From positions 1-20,074 of the forward strand of contig JBHEKU010000182.1 of NCBI GenBank assembly GCA_041859205.1: a DNA stretch of 20,074 nt, read 5' to 3'. Both the position numbers and the translations under genes were made by a program. The stretch is from JAFDZO01 sp041859205. Lineage in GTDB: Bacteria; Bacteroidota; Ignavibacteria; Tepidaquicellales; Tepidaquicellaceae. Below are positions 1-6,443 of this stretch, piece after piece. The notes under the pieces are model-generated. The model was not told the origin of the DNA. It did not search any database and saw only the letters and a list, made by a program, of their open reading frames with translations. Each line of letters opens with the position of its first letter. Within the stretch, counting starts at the first letter, position 1.

Positions 1-62
1 TCCTAAGTTATTAGCTGAGATTACACCCACGAACCTGATCCGGTTAGTACCGGCGTAGGAAT
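1..62 (+). promoter_or_regulatory. TPP riboswitch (THI element), 5' end cut by window edge
   Basis: This is the 3' part of a thiamine pyrophosphate aptamer. Visible parts are a hairpin CTAA-GTTA-TTAG at 3-14, the conserved CTGAGA box at 15-20, ACCC at 25-28, GAACCTGATC at 31-40, a hairpin CCGG-TTAGTA-CCGG at 40-53 and the closing GCGTAGGA at 53-60. These match the THI-box order closely. The 5' strand of the outer stem (normally a GGGGTG-like run) lies outside the window. It sits 79 bases before a TonB-dependent receptor, so that gene is probably repressed when TPP is plentiful. Confidence 0.93.
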
Positions 63-74
63 AACATTCTATTC

Positions 75-128
75 AACGCTTATATCACTCATATTTTTTC
101 AGGTTCATGAGAGGCATAAGCGTTTTTT
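75..128 (+). terminator. Terminator-like hairpin between TPP aptamer and receptor gene
   Basis: AACGCTTAT (75-83) pairs perfectly with ATAAGCGTT (116-124). A second nested stem CTCAT (88-92) / ATGAG (107-111) is separated from it by a symmetrical 4x4 internal loop. A T-tract follows at 123-128. This is the layout of an intrinsic terminator acting as the expression platform of the riboswitch. The termination role is inferred; the pairing is seen directly. Confidence 0.7.
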
Positions 129-140
129 ATTTTATCTAAA

Positions 141-2546
141 ATGAAACACTTTTTTATTCTTTGTTCTTTATTTTTTATTTGTACAAACATTTCTTTTTCG
201 CAAGAAATACAGCCACCGCCGCCTATGCCAAGGTTGGAGGATTCAACAGATTATCAAACACAGATAATCGAAGTCGATGCATTAAAAGGCATCGAGCGCA
301 AAACTCCCGTTGCATTTCAGGATATCAAGCGCGAGGAAGTTGAGCAGAAATACTGGATGCAGTACTTACCCATGTTCCTTAACGGAAAGACAAGCCTGAA
401 ATCCTATTCAGAGTCAGGCGCTTCTATCGGCTACTCTTATTTGTCTTTGCGCGGATTTGACCAGCGCAGAGTTTCCATTCTCATAAACGGCACTCCGCAA
501 AATGATGCAGAAGACCAGCAGGTTTACTGGGTAGACTTGTCCGATATAACTTCATCAGTTGAAAGCATTCAGATTCAGCGCGGTGTTGGTACGGGATTAT
601 ACGGCACATCCTCCATCGGCGGAGTAATAAATATTCAGACGATAGATTATACAAAGAAAAATTTTCTGAATGTTGGTGTAGGAAGAGGAGATTATAATTC
701 AAACAGATATTCATTTGAATACTCTTCAGGTCTTGCGCAGAACAATATGGGATTTTATGCTAAGTTCTCGAAGACAACTACTGACGGATACAGAGACCAG
801 TCATGGTCAGATCACTGGTCATATTTCATAGGAGCAACGAAGCTTTTCAAGAACTCGTCTTTAAAGATGAATGTCTATGGAAGCCCGATAAAAAATCATC
901 TTGCTTACTTAGGAGTTACTAGAGATTATCTTGACGGCAAAGTTACGGGAGATAAGTTAGTCGATAGAAGATATAATCCTTTAACTTATTATGATGAAAC
1001 CGATAATTATCATCAGCCTCACTATGAAATAATACATAATTGGCAGCCTTCGAAAAATGTTTACATATCAAATACTGTAAGCTACACCCGCGGTGAAGGA
1101 TTTTTCGTAACTTCATTTCCTGCTATATGGGGCCTTGATTTTTCTTACTTCAGATTAAATCCTTTCTTTACTTCGGATACAACTACTTTCAATCCTTTGT
1201 ATTACAAAAGAAATCCTGACGGCAGCTTTTATTTTGAACCGGGCAATGGATATGTAGTTGATAAGAGCGATATGATAACAAAATTATATGTGAACAATAA
1301 TGATTTCGGCTGGTATCCGAAAGTTCAGATAACTCACAATAATGATAAAGGCACATTGGTAATCGGTGGTGAAGTGCGAATGCATAAATCTGACCACTAT
1401 GGTGAAATCGCTTTTGCAAATGCTCTTCCGCAAAATACACCGCCGAATTATGAATATTATTATTACAACGGAAAGAAACGCAGCCTTGCCATCTATGCAA
1501 ATGAAATCTACAATATAAACGACAACATTACTGCGATGGTAGGCTTGCAGTATGCAAATCACCGGTACTCGCTTGAATACGATAAATTCAAGCCATACAC
1601 ATTCGATGTCAATTACGATTTTTTCACGCCACGGGTTGGACTGAATGTTATACTTCCAAATAATCTTAGATTTTTCGGGAATGTTTCCTATGTAAAACGC
1701 GAACCGAGGCTGAAAGATATTTACGATGCAGAAAGCCCGTACTCAACACCAAATTTCAGAGTAGTTGATACAGTAAACAATGTTTACTCTGACCCGCTTG
1801 TTAAACCCGAGGAGTTAATTGATTATGAGTTCGGCATTAACTATAAAACTCCTGCAATGAATACGAGTTTGAATTTTTATCTGATGAATTTTACCAATGA
1901 AATTGTCAGCAACGGACAGCTTGATAATGTCGGCCAGCCGATAAACGGAAATGCAGGAAAATCAGTTCACAGAGGTATTGAGTTTGAAACGGCAATAATT
2001 CCTTTTTATAACTCTAAAGTATTGAACAAACTTTCATTGGAGTATAACATAACTTTATCCGATAATTATTTTAAAGAGTACACTGAAATTCTCGGAAGGG
2101 ATTCAGTCGGCAATGTAATCTACGGCAATGATTACTCCGGTAATCAGATTTTACTTAATCCGTCCCTGCTGGGAAATCTTACTTTGAATTATTATGATAA
2201 AGGCGCTTTCAATGTTTATGTAACAATGCAGCATATAGGTAAGCAGTATCTGGATAACTCGGAAAATGAAAGAAAAAATCCTGCTGCTACACAAGTTGCA
2301 GGATATGTAAATAAATATATTGAGCCATACATAGTTTTCAACGGCGGAATTTCATACAACTTCATGAATCTTATTTCAGATAAGTCGCTCAGAAAATCAA
2401 TCAGAAATTTTGATTTAGAATTCAAAGTAAATAATATTTTTGATAAGCTTTATGAAACTACTGGAAGCGTTGACGGTTACGGAACACCTTACTGGATTCC
2501 CGCCGCTACTAGAAATTTTTATGCGAATGTGAAGATAGGATTTTGA
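141..2546 (+). CDS. TonB-dependent outer-membrane receptor, probably for thiamine or a precursor
   Basis: An 801-residue outer-membrane receptor that takes up a ligand using TonB energy. Residues 1-20 are a signal peptide (MKHFFILCSL...SFS). A proline-rich stretch follows at 25-30, and IIEVDA at 42-47 could be the TonB box. The plug domain covers about 55-170, with the typical LSLRGFDQRRVSILINGTP segment (101-119) and QRGVGTGLYGTSSIGGVINI (146-165). The rest is an aromatic-rich beta-barrel that ends in Phe (KIGF), as usual for outer-membrane barrels. There is no N-terminal carboxypeptidase-like domain as in SusC proteins. The ligand is inferred from the upstream TPP riboswitch; riboswitch-controlled receptors of this kind are known in Bacteroidota. 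No inner-membrane thiamine transporter or kinase is adjacent. The gene is monocistronic, closed by a terminator at 2585-2617. Its TGA stop directly follows the conserved terminal Phe. Confidence 0.9.
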   Translation: MKHFFILCSLFFICTNISFSQEIQPPPPMPRLEDSTDYQTQIIEVDALKGIERKTPVAFQDIKREEVEQKYWMQYLPMFLNGKTSLKSYSESGASIGYSYLSLRGFDQRRVSILINGTPQNDAEDQQVYWVDLSDITSSVESIQIQRGVGTGLYGTSSIGGVINIQTIDYTKKNFLNVGVGRGDYNSNRYSFEYSSGLAQNNMGFYAKFSKTTTDGYRDQSWSDHWSYFIGATKLFKNSSLKMNVYGSPIKNHLAYLGVTRDYLDGKVTGDKLVDRRYNPLTYYDETDNYHQPHYEIIHNWQPSKNVYISNTVSYTRGEGFFVTSFPAIWGLDFSYFRLNPFFTSDTTTFNPLYYKRNPDGSFYFEPGNGYVVDKSDMITKLYVNNNDFGWYPKVQITHNNDKGTLVIGGEVRMHKSDHYGEIAFANALPQNTPPNYEYYYYNGKKRSLAIYANEIYNINDNITAMVGLQYANHRYSLEYDKFKPYTFDVNYDFFTPRVGLNVILPNNLRFFGNVSYVKREPRLKDIYDAESPYSTPNFRVVDTVNNVYSDPLVKPEELIDYEFGINYKTPAMNTSLNFYLMNFTNEIVSNGQLDNVGQPINGNAGKSVHRGIEFETAIIPFYNSKVLNKLSLEYNITLSDNYFKEYTEILGRDSVGNVIYGNDYSGNQILLNPSLLGNLTLNYYDKGAFNVYVTMQHIGKQYLDNSENERKNPAATQVAGYVNKYIEPYIVFNGGISYNFMNLISDKSLRKSIRNFDLEFKVNNIFDKLYETTGSVDGYGTPYWIPAATRNFYANVKIGF

Positions 2547-2584
2547 TTAGTATAAAGTAAGAAGTATAAAGTATTAAGAAAAAT

Positions 2585-2617
2585 AAGCCTGTTTGAAGAA
2601 ATTTGAACAGGTTTTTT
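2585..2617 (+). terminator. Intrinsic terminator after the TonB receptor
   Basis: CCTGTT (2588-2593) pairs with AACAGG (2606-2611). The stem extends outward through a G-T and two A-T pairs (2585-2587 with 2612-2614), and a run of six T follows at 2612-2617. It closes the receptor transcript. Confidence 0.75.
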
Positions 2618-2716
2618 GTTGTTTCAAAATCTCAAACATTGATGGCAAAGGACTTGAGACTTTAACATATCTAAATTATTTTAATAACAATAATTTTAAA
2701 ATGTTTAATAAATCTA

Positions 2717-3307
2717 TTGAAAACCAAGATATCTGTTTTATTGTGTATGCTTTTTGTTTCCCTACGGCTTTTTGCTCAGAGCGACACTACTATAATTTAT
2801 AATACACCTAAAATTTTTTCCATAACCATAAGAGATACAAATAAATCAATTTTTTCTATGACGGATGAAACTCAATATAAGGAAGTTTACATTGATACCC
2901 TTTCTCGAAAATATATAGTGTTTGAAAGAAAATATACGAATCCACATAATCCGCTTATTAGCAGAAAGACTGAAAAAGTTTTTTTACAAAATGTTGTAGA
3001 AATCGGATATAAAAACGGAACACATGAGGAGAACGCTGCAATTACCGGGGCAGTAACTTTTGCTATTGCAGGGGTCATAATAGGAAACGTCGCGAAAAAT
3101 CAAAGAGAACTCTATAACGATAAAACAAAATCCGTCAACCCGTTTCTTGCTGGAGTGATTGGTCTGGCTATGGGTGCTGGAGTTGGATATTTTATAGGAG
3201 GATTAATCGATAAGTATGAATACTTGGATCTGACTAATTATGGAACTGAAAGGAAATTTACTGAAATAACAAGAATTATTAACCGCGGTATTAAAAGAAA
3301 CAAGTAA
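2717..3307 (+). CDS. Exported glycine-rich protein of unknown function
   Basis: I do not recognise this 196-residue protein. The start is taken as TTG at 2717 because it gives a full signal peptide (KTKISVLLCML...LFAQ); the next in-frame ATG, at 2747, would leave only a stub of it. Residues from about 22 to 100 are polar and probably beta-rich. Two hydrophobic glycine-rich segments follow, near residues 106-125 (ITGAVTFAIAGVIIGN) and 143-163 (FLAGVIGLAMGAGVGYFIGG). They resemble the glycine-zipper segments of membrane-inserting envelope proteins. The C-terminus is basic (NRGIKRNK). It stands alone between a terminator and the arsR promoter, so context gives no function. No Shine-Dalgarno sequence is visible. 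Confidence 0.6.
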   Translation: MKTKISVLLCMLFVSLRLFAQSDTTIIYNTPKIFSITIRDTNKSIFSMTDETQYKEVYIDTLSRKYIVFERKYTNPHNPLISRKTEKVFLQNVVEIGYKNGTHEENAAITGAVTFAIAGVIIGNVAKNQRELYNDKTKSVNPFLAGVIGLAMGAGVGYFIGGLIDKYEYLDLTNYGTERKFTEITRIINRGIKRNK

Positions 3308-3331
3308 AGATTATTTATTTTCGTAATTATC

Positions 3332-3360
3332 TTGACTCACTGAAACATTTATCGTATTTT
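3332..3360 (+). promoter_or_regulatory. Predicted promoter of the ars operon
   Basis: TTGACT (3332-3337) and TATTTT (3355-3360) are 17 bases apart, a good sigma-70-like pair. The -10 box lies inside the inverted repeat described next, which fits repression by ArsR. Prediction from sequence only. Confidence 0.5.
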
Positions 3361-3374
3361 TACGATATACGATA
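3350..3374 (+). promoter_or_regulatory. Probable ArsR operator
   Basis: TATCGTA (3350-3356) and TACGATA (3361-3367) form a perfect inverted repeat with a TTTT spacer. A third half-site TACGATA (3368-3374) follows immediately in direct repeat. The element overlaps the predicted -10 box and lies 31 bases before the arsR start, the expected place for an autoregulatory ArsR/SmtB-family operator. Confidence 0.65.
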
Positions 3375-3405
3375 ATAGAAGTAATTAATCAGATTTAATT
3401 AGATA

Positions 3406-3750
3406 ATGGCATCACCTAAAAAAGAAAGTTTTACTGAACACGAACAGGAAATTGCCGACTTTGCAAAAGCGATTTCTCATCCGGCTCGTGTTGCAATCCT
3501 AAGCAAGCTTGCAGAAAGCAATATGTGCATCTGCGGAGAAATTGTAGAAGTCCTTCCCCTCTCACAGTCCACAGTCTCACAGCACTTAAACGAACTGAAG
3601 AAAATAGGATTAGTGCAAGGTACGATAGACGGACAAAAATCATGTTACTGCATCAATTGGAAAACGCTCAGTGAAAAACTCGAGCTGCTAAATTCATTCA
3701 CAGATAAATTAAAGACCCTCAATAAAAATATTAATCAGAATTGCTGTTAA
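3406..3750 (+). CDS. arsR: ArsR-family arsenite-responsive repressor
   Basis: A 114-residue winged-helix repressor that releases DNA on binding As(III) or Sb(III). The fold covers about residues 10-90, with SHPARVAILSKLAE (24-37) and the recognition helix LSQSTVSQHLNELKK (52-66). Cys41 and Cys43 (MCICGEIV) sit just before that helix, matching the CxC metalloid site of ArsR R773. Cys80 and Cys82 lie in the wing, and the protein ends in Cys113-Cys114, so a third ligand could come from either place. The gene leads the operon with arsM, acr3 and arsC, and a palindromic operator lies in front of it, which supports autoregulation. ATG start; size normal for the family. Confidence 0.92.
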   Translation: MASPKKESFTEHEQEIADFAKAISHPARVAILSKLAESNMCICGEIVEVLPLSQSTVSQHLNELKKIGLVQGTIDGQKSCYCINWKTLSEKLELLNSFTDKLKTLNKNINQNCC

Positions 3751-3758
3751 CAGTTATG

Positions 3759-3780
3759 TAAAATGTCCGGACACATTTTA
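3759..3780 (+). repeat. Inverted repeat between arsR and arsM
   Basis: TAAAATGT (3759-3766) pairs with ACATTTTA (3773-3780) around a 6-base loop. The centre also contains a perfect 10-base palindrome, TGTCCGGACA (3764-3773). It is followed by TTAATTT rather than a true T-tract, so it could be a weak attenuator, an RNA-stability hairpin or a protein-binding site. Confidence 0.5.
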
Positions 3781-3807
3781 TTAATTTAAACACAAAGGAA
3801 AATAAAA

Positions 3808-4644
3808 ATGCAAACAGCTGAAGAACTTAAAGAAGTTGTAAAACAACAATACGGAGCGATTGCAAAGCAATCAAAATCTCAAAATGAATCATCCTGCTGC
3901 GGAGCAACGGGATGCTGCGATACAGTAGACTATGCCGTATTCGCAGAGAGCTACTCAAAATTAAAAGGCTACAATCCAGATGCAGACCTCGGTCTTGGTT
4001 GCGGACTTCCTACAGAATTTGCGCAGATAAAAGAAGGCGATACCGTTCTTGACTTAGGCTCAGGCGCAGGTAACGATGTATTTATTGCACGCGCAATTGC
4101 AGGAGAAAAAGGAAAAGTTATCGGGCTGGATTTCACCGATGAGATGATTAAGAAAGCAAGAGAAAATAATGCAAAGCTCGGCTTCAACAACGTTGAATTT
4201 ATACAGGGAGAAATAGAAGATATGCCGCTTCCGAATAAAACAGTAGATGTTATTGTAAGCAACTGTGTATTAAATCTTGTACCCGATAAAATAAAAGCTT
4301 TTGCGGAAATGTACAGAGTAATGAAGAACGGCGGGCACTTTTCCGTATCTGATATAGTAATAAACGGCGAACTTCCGGAAGGAATAAAAAAAGCTGCCGA
4401 GATGTATGCAGGATGTGTATCAGGCGCGATTCAGAAAAGTGAATATCTTGATATAATAAAAAAAGCAGGCTTCACAAAAGTTGAAGTTCAGAAAGAAAGA
4501 GCTATAACCGTCCCCGATGAAATATTACTGAAATACATTAATCAGGATGAGCTGAATAAATTCAAAGAATCAAGTTCAGCTATTATAAGCGTAAATCTTT
4601 ACGCACAGAAACCATGCTGCGAGCCCGGTGCCGGCTGCTGCTAA
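3808..4644 (+). CDS. arsM: Arsenite S-adenosylmethionine methyltransferase
   Basis: A 278-residue class I methyltransferase that methylates As(III) to mono-, di- and trimethyl forms using SAM and thiols. The SAM motif is LDLGSGAGND (81-90), with the acidic strand end GLDFTDEM at 106-113. The cysteines typical of ArsM are present: Cys65 (LGLGCGLPTE), Cys153 (SNCVLNL) and Cys203 (YAGCVSGA), corresponding to the three As-binding cysteines of characterised ArsM. Vicinal Cys pairs also occur at 30-31, 36-37, 270-271 and 277-278, the last two in the tail PCCEPGAGCC. AAAGGAA at 3794-3800 is a plausible ribosome binding site before the ATG. It lies 57 bases after arsR in the same operon. Methylation complements the efflux and reduction steps encoded downstream. 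Confidence 0.94.
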   Translation: MQTAEELKEVVKQQYGAIAKQSKSQNESSCCGATGCCDTVDYAVFAESYSKLKGYNPDADLGLGCGLPTEFAQIKEGDTVLDLGSGAGNDVFIARAIAGEKGKVIGLDFTDEMIKKARENNAKLGFNNVEFIQGEIEDMPLPNKTVDVIVSNCVLNLVPDKIKAFAEMYRVMKNGGHFSVSDIVINGELPEGIKKAAEMYAGCVSGAIQKSEYLDIIKKAGFTKVEVQKERAITVPDEILLKYINQDELNKFKESSSAIISVNLYAQKPCCEPGAGCC

Positions 4645-4737
4645 GACAAATAATTTAATTATTTTAATTATTTAATTAATTAAGAAATGGATTGCTGCAG
4701 CGATTGCACAGTAATAGTAACAGTTCTAGTAAATTCT

Positions 4738-4805
4738 TCACCGTACAACTCCGGCAGCGGAAAAATCTGCCGGGGTGAGAAGATGAGTGAGGAGAAGAGT
4801 TCCTC
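4738..4805 (+). other. Predicted structured RNA element before acr3
   Basis: The 197-base gap between arsM and acr3 first holds a pure A/T stretch (4651-4682). It then holds a strong hairpin CCGGCAG (4751-4757) / CTGCCGG (4767-4773). Directly stacked on it, TCACC (4738-4742) pairs with GGTGA (4774-4778), leaving an 8-base 5' bulge. A second hairpin GAGGA (4789-4793) / TCCTC (4801-4805) follows. No T-tract is present, so it is not an obvious terminator. It matches no riboswitch class I can name. It may affect processing or translation of acr3. Confidence 0.4.
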
Positions 4806-4841
4806 TCTTTCAAATAACTTAAAATCAATGCGGATCACACT

Positions 4842-5903
4842 ATGGAAACCGTTGAAAAAGCTAAAAGGCTTTCTTTCTTAGATAGATTTCTCACCCTTTG
4901 GATTTTCCTTGCTATGATTATAGGTGTAGGAATCGGCTATTTTATTCCCGGCACAGCGGATTTTATAAACAAATTCCAATCAGGCACTACCAATATTCCA
5001 ATTGCAATAGGTCTTATCTTAATGATGTATCCCCCATTGGCAAAAGTAAAGTATGAAAAACTTCATGAAGTTTTTGCAAATAAAAAAATTCTCGGTATAT
5101 CTTTATTGCAGAACTGGATTATCGGTCCCGCCTTAATGTTTATTCTAGCAATCATATTTCTCCCCGATAAGCCTGAGTATATGATTGGATTAATAATGAT
5201 AGGAATAGCGCGCTGCATTGCAATGGTTATAGTGTGGAATGATCTGGCAAAGGGCGACAATGAATATGTTGCGGGATTAGTCGCCTTCAACAGCATCTTT
5301 CAGGTTTTATTTTATAGTGTATATGCATACATTTTTGTAACAGTGCTTCCTCCGCTTTTCGGGTTACAAAATGCAATTGTTGATATAAGCATTTCACAAA
5401 TCGGTGAAAGTGTTTTTATATATCTTGGTATTCCTTTTATTGCCGGAATGATTTCGCGCTACACTCTTATTAAGTCAAAAGGAAAAGAATGGTATGAAAA
5501 AGTTTTTATACCGAAAATAAGTCCCATTACTTTAACAGCTTTGCTCTTCACAATTTTAGTGATGTTCTCTTACAAAGGAAATTTAATTGTACAAATTCCT
5601 TTTGATGTTGTACGCATAGCCATCCCTCTTATATTTTATTTTGTAATAATGTTCTTCAGCGCATTTTTTATTGCTAAGAAAGCCGGCGCAGATTATGCAA
5701 AAAGCACATCGCTTGCTTTCACTGCAGCGGGAAACAATTTTGAACTCGGTATAGCAGTAGCTATTGCAGTATTCGGAATAAATTCGGGAGTTGCCTTTGC
5801 AGCAGTTATAGGTCCGTTGATTGAAGTCCCTGTTTTAATTTTACTTGTTACCGTAGCTCTTAAATGGAGAAATAAATTTCAACCTGTCAAAGTAAATGAA
5901 TAA
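4842..5903 (+). CDS. acr3: Arsenite efflux permease, ACR3 type
   Basis: A 353-residue inner-membrane exporter of As(OH)3 with about ten hydrophobic segments, the usual size for ACR3 of the BART superfamily. The signature GIARCIAMVIVWNDLAKGD (121-139) carries the essential Cys125. A second conserved block, AAGNNFELGIAVAIAVFGIN (295-314), carries Glu301. The ATG at 4842 gives the short N-terminus ahead of the first membrane segment (DRFLTLWIFLAMIIGVGIGY) that is normal for the family. Its last 8 bases overlap the start of arsC, so the two are translationally coupled. It removes arsenite formed by ArsC. It is unrelated to the ArsB permease. Confidence 0.95.
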   Translation: METVEKAKRLSFLDRFLTLWIFLAMIIGVGIGYFIPGTADFINKFQSGTTNIPIAIGLILMMYPPLAKVKYEKLHEVFANKKILGISLLQNWIIGPALMFILAIIFLPDKPEYMIGLIMIGIARCIAMVIVWNDLAKGDNEYVAGLVAFNSIFQVLFYSVYAYIFVTVLPPLFGLQNAIVDISISQIGESVFIYLGIPFIAGMISRYTLIKSKGKEWYEKVFIPKISPITLTALLFTILVMFSYKGNLIVQIPFDVVRIAIPLIFYFVIMFFSAFFIAKKAGADYAKSTSLAFTAAGNNFELGIAVAIAVFGINSGVAFAAVIGPLIEVPVLILLVTVALKWRNKFQPVKVNE

Positions 5904-6321
5904 AATAAAAGTACTATTTGTCTGTATTCATAACAGCGCGCGAAGCCAGATGGCAGAAGCGTTTTTGAATAAATTTGGCAATGGGAAATTTATAGCTGAA
6001 AGTGCGGGAATAGAGCCGGGAGTTTTGAATCCATTAGTAATCGAATCTATGGGTCAAACAGGAATTGATATTTCCAAAAATAAAACGAAAAGTGTTTTTG
6101 ATTTAGCTAAGAATAATAATTCGTATGATTATGTGATAACAGTTTGCGAGAAAGAAGCGGCAGATAAATGTCCGGTCTTTCCGGGAGCCGGAAAGAAAAT
6201 CCAGTGGTCTTTTAATGATCCATCAAAATTAACCGGTCACAACAAGGAGAACCTTTCAAAAATTGCGTTAATAAGAGATGAGATTAAAGAAGAAGTTCAG
6301 AAATTTATAAAATCACTATAA
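5896..6321 (+). CDS. arsC: Arsenate reductase, low-molecular-weight phosphatase type
   Basis: A 141-residue cytosolic enzyme that reduces arsenate to arsenite by the thioredoxin-coupled route. The N-terminal P-loop CIHNSARS (10-17) provides the nucleophile Cys10. The disulfide relay cysteines are probably Cys84 and Cys92 (VCEKEAADKCP). The general acid is Asp108 in FNDPS. The Cys84-Cys92 gap is one residue longer than the Cys82-Cys89 pair of the S. aureus pI258 enzyme. The ATG overlaps the end of acr3 by 8 bases in another frame. The gene ends the operon; no convincing terminator is seen in 6322-6443. Confidence 0.94.
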   Translation: MNKIKVLFVCIHNSARSQMAEAFLNKFGNGKFIAESAGIEPGVLNPLVIESMGQTGIDISKNKTKSVFDLAKNNNSYDYVITVCEKEAADKCPVFPGAGKKIQWSFNDPSKLTGHNKENLSKIALIRDEIKEEVQKFIKSL

Positions 6322-6352
6322 ATTTAACATAAATATAAGCTATTTTTCGATA

Positions 6353-6383
6353 TTTGTAAATCCTTTAATAACTATTATCTTTA
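6353..6383 (+). promoter_or_regulatory. Possible Bacteroidota-type promoter for kup
   Basis: TTTG (6353-6356) and TATCTTTA (6376-6383) are 19 bases apart, close to the TTTG / TAnnTTTG promoter known in Bacteroidota. It lies 60 bases before the Kup start. The region is very AT-rich, so a chance match is possible. Confidence 0.3.
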
Positions 6384-6443
6384 ATGTTTTGTTTAATTAT
6401 TATATGTTTGTTAAGCAAATTTAACAGAAATTAAAGAATTTAA

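Noticed and set aside
1189..1562. Two antisense frames within the TonB receptor
   Set aside because: They lie wholly inside a long gene with clear homology and show no protein family character, so they are chance frames.
2593..2802. Open frame of 69 codons on the plus strand
   Set aside because: It starts inside the terminator hairpin, overlaps the better supported exported protein in another frame and has no recognisable protein features.
4651..4684. A/T-only stretch after arsM as a terminator
   Set aside because: It has short self-complementary TTAATTAA-like parts but no GC-containing stem, so it cannot be called an intrinsic terminator.
4687..4881. 64-codon frame as a real gene between arsM and acr3
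   Set aside because: Beyond its first eight residues it has no domain or signal character, spans the RNA-like hairpins and overlaps the start of acr3. I keep only its Cys-rich start as a low-interest observation.
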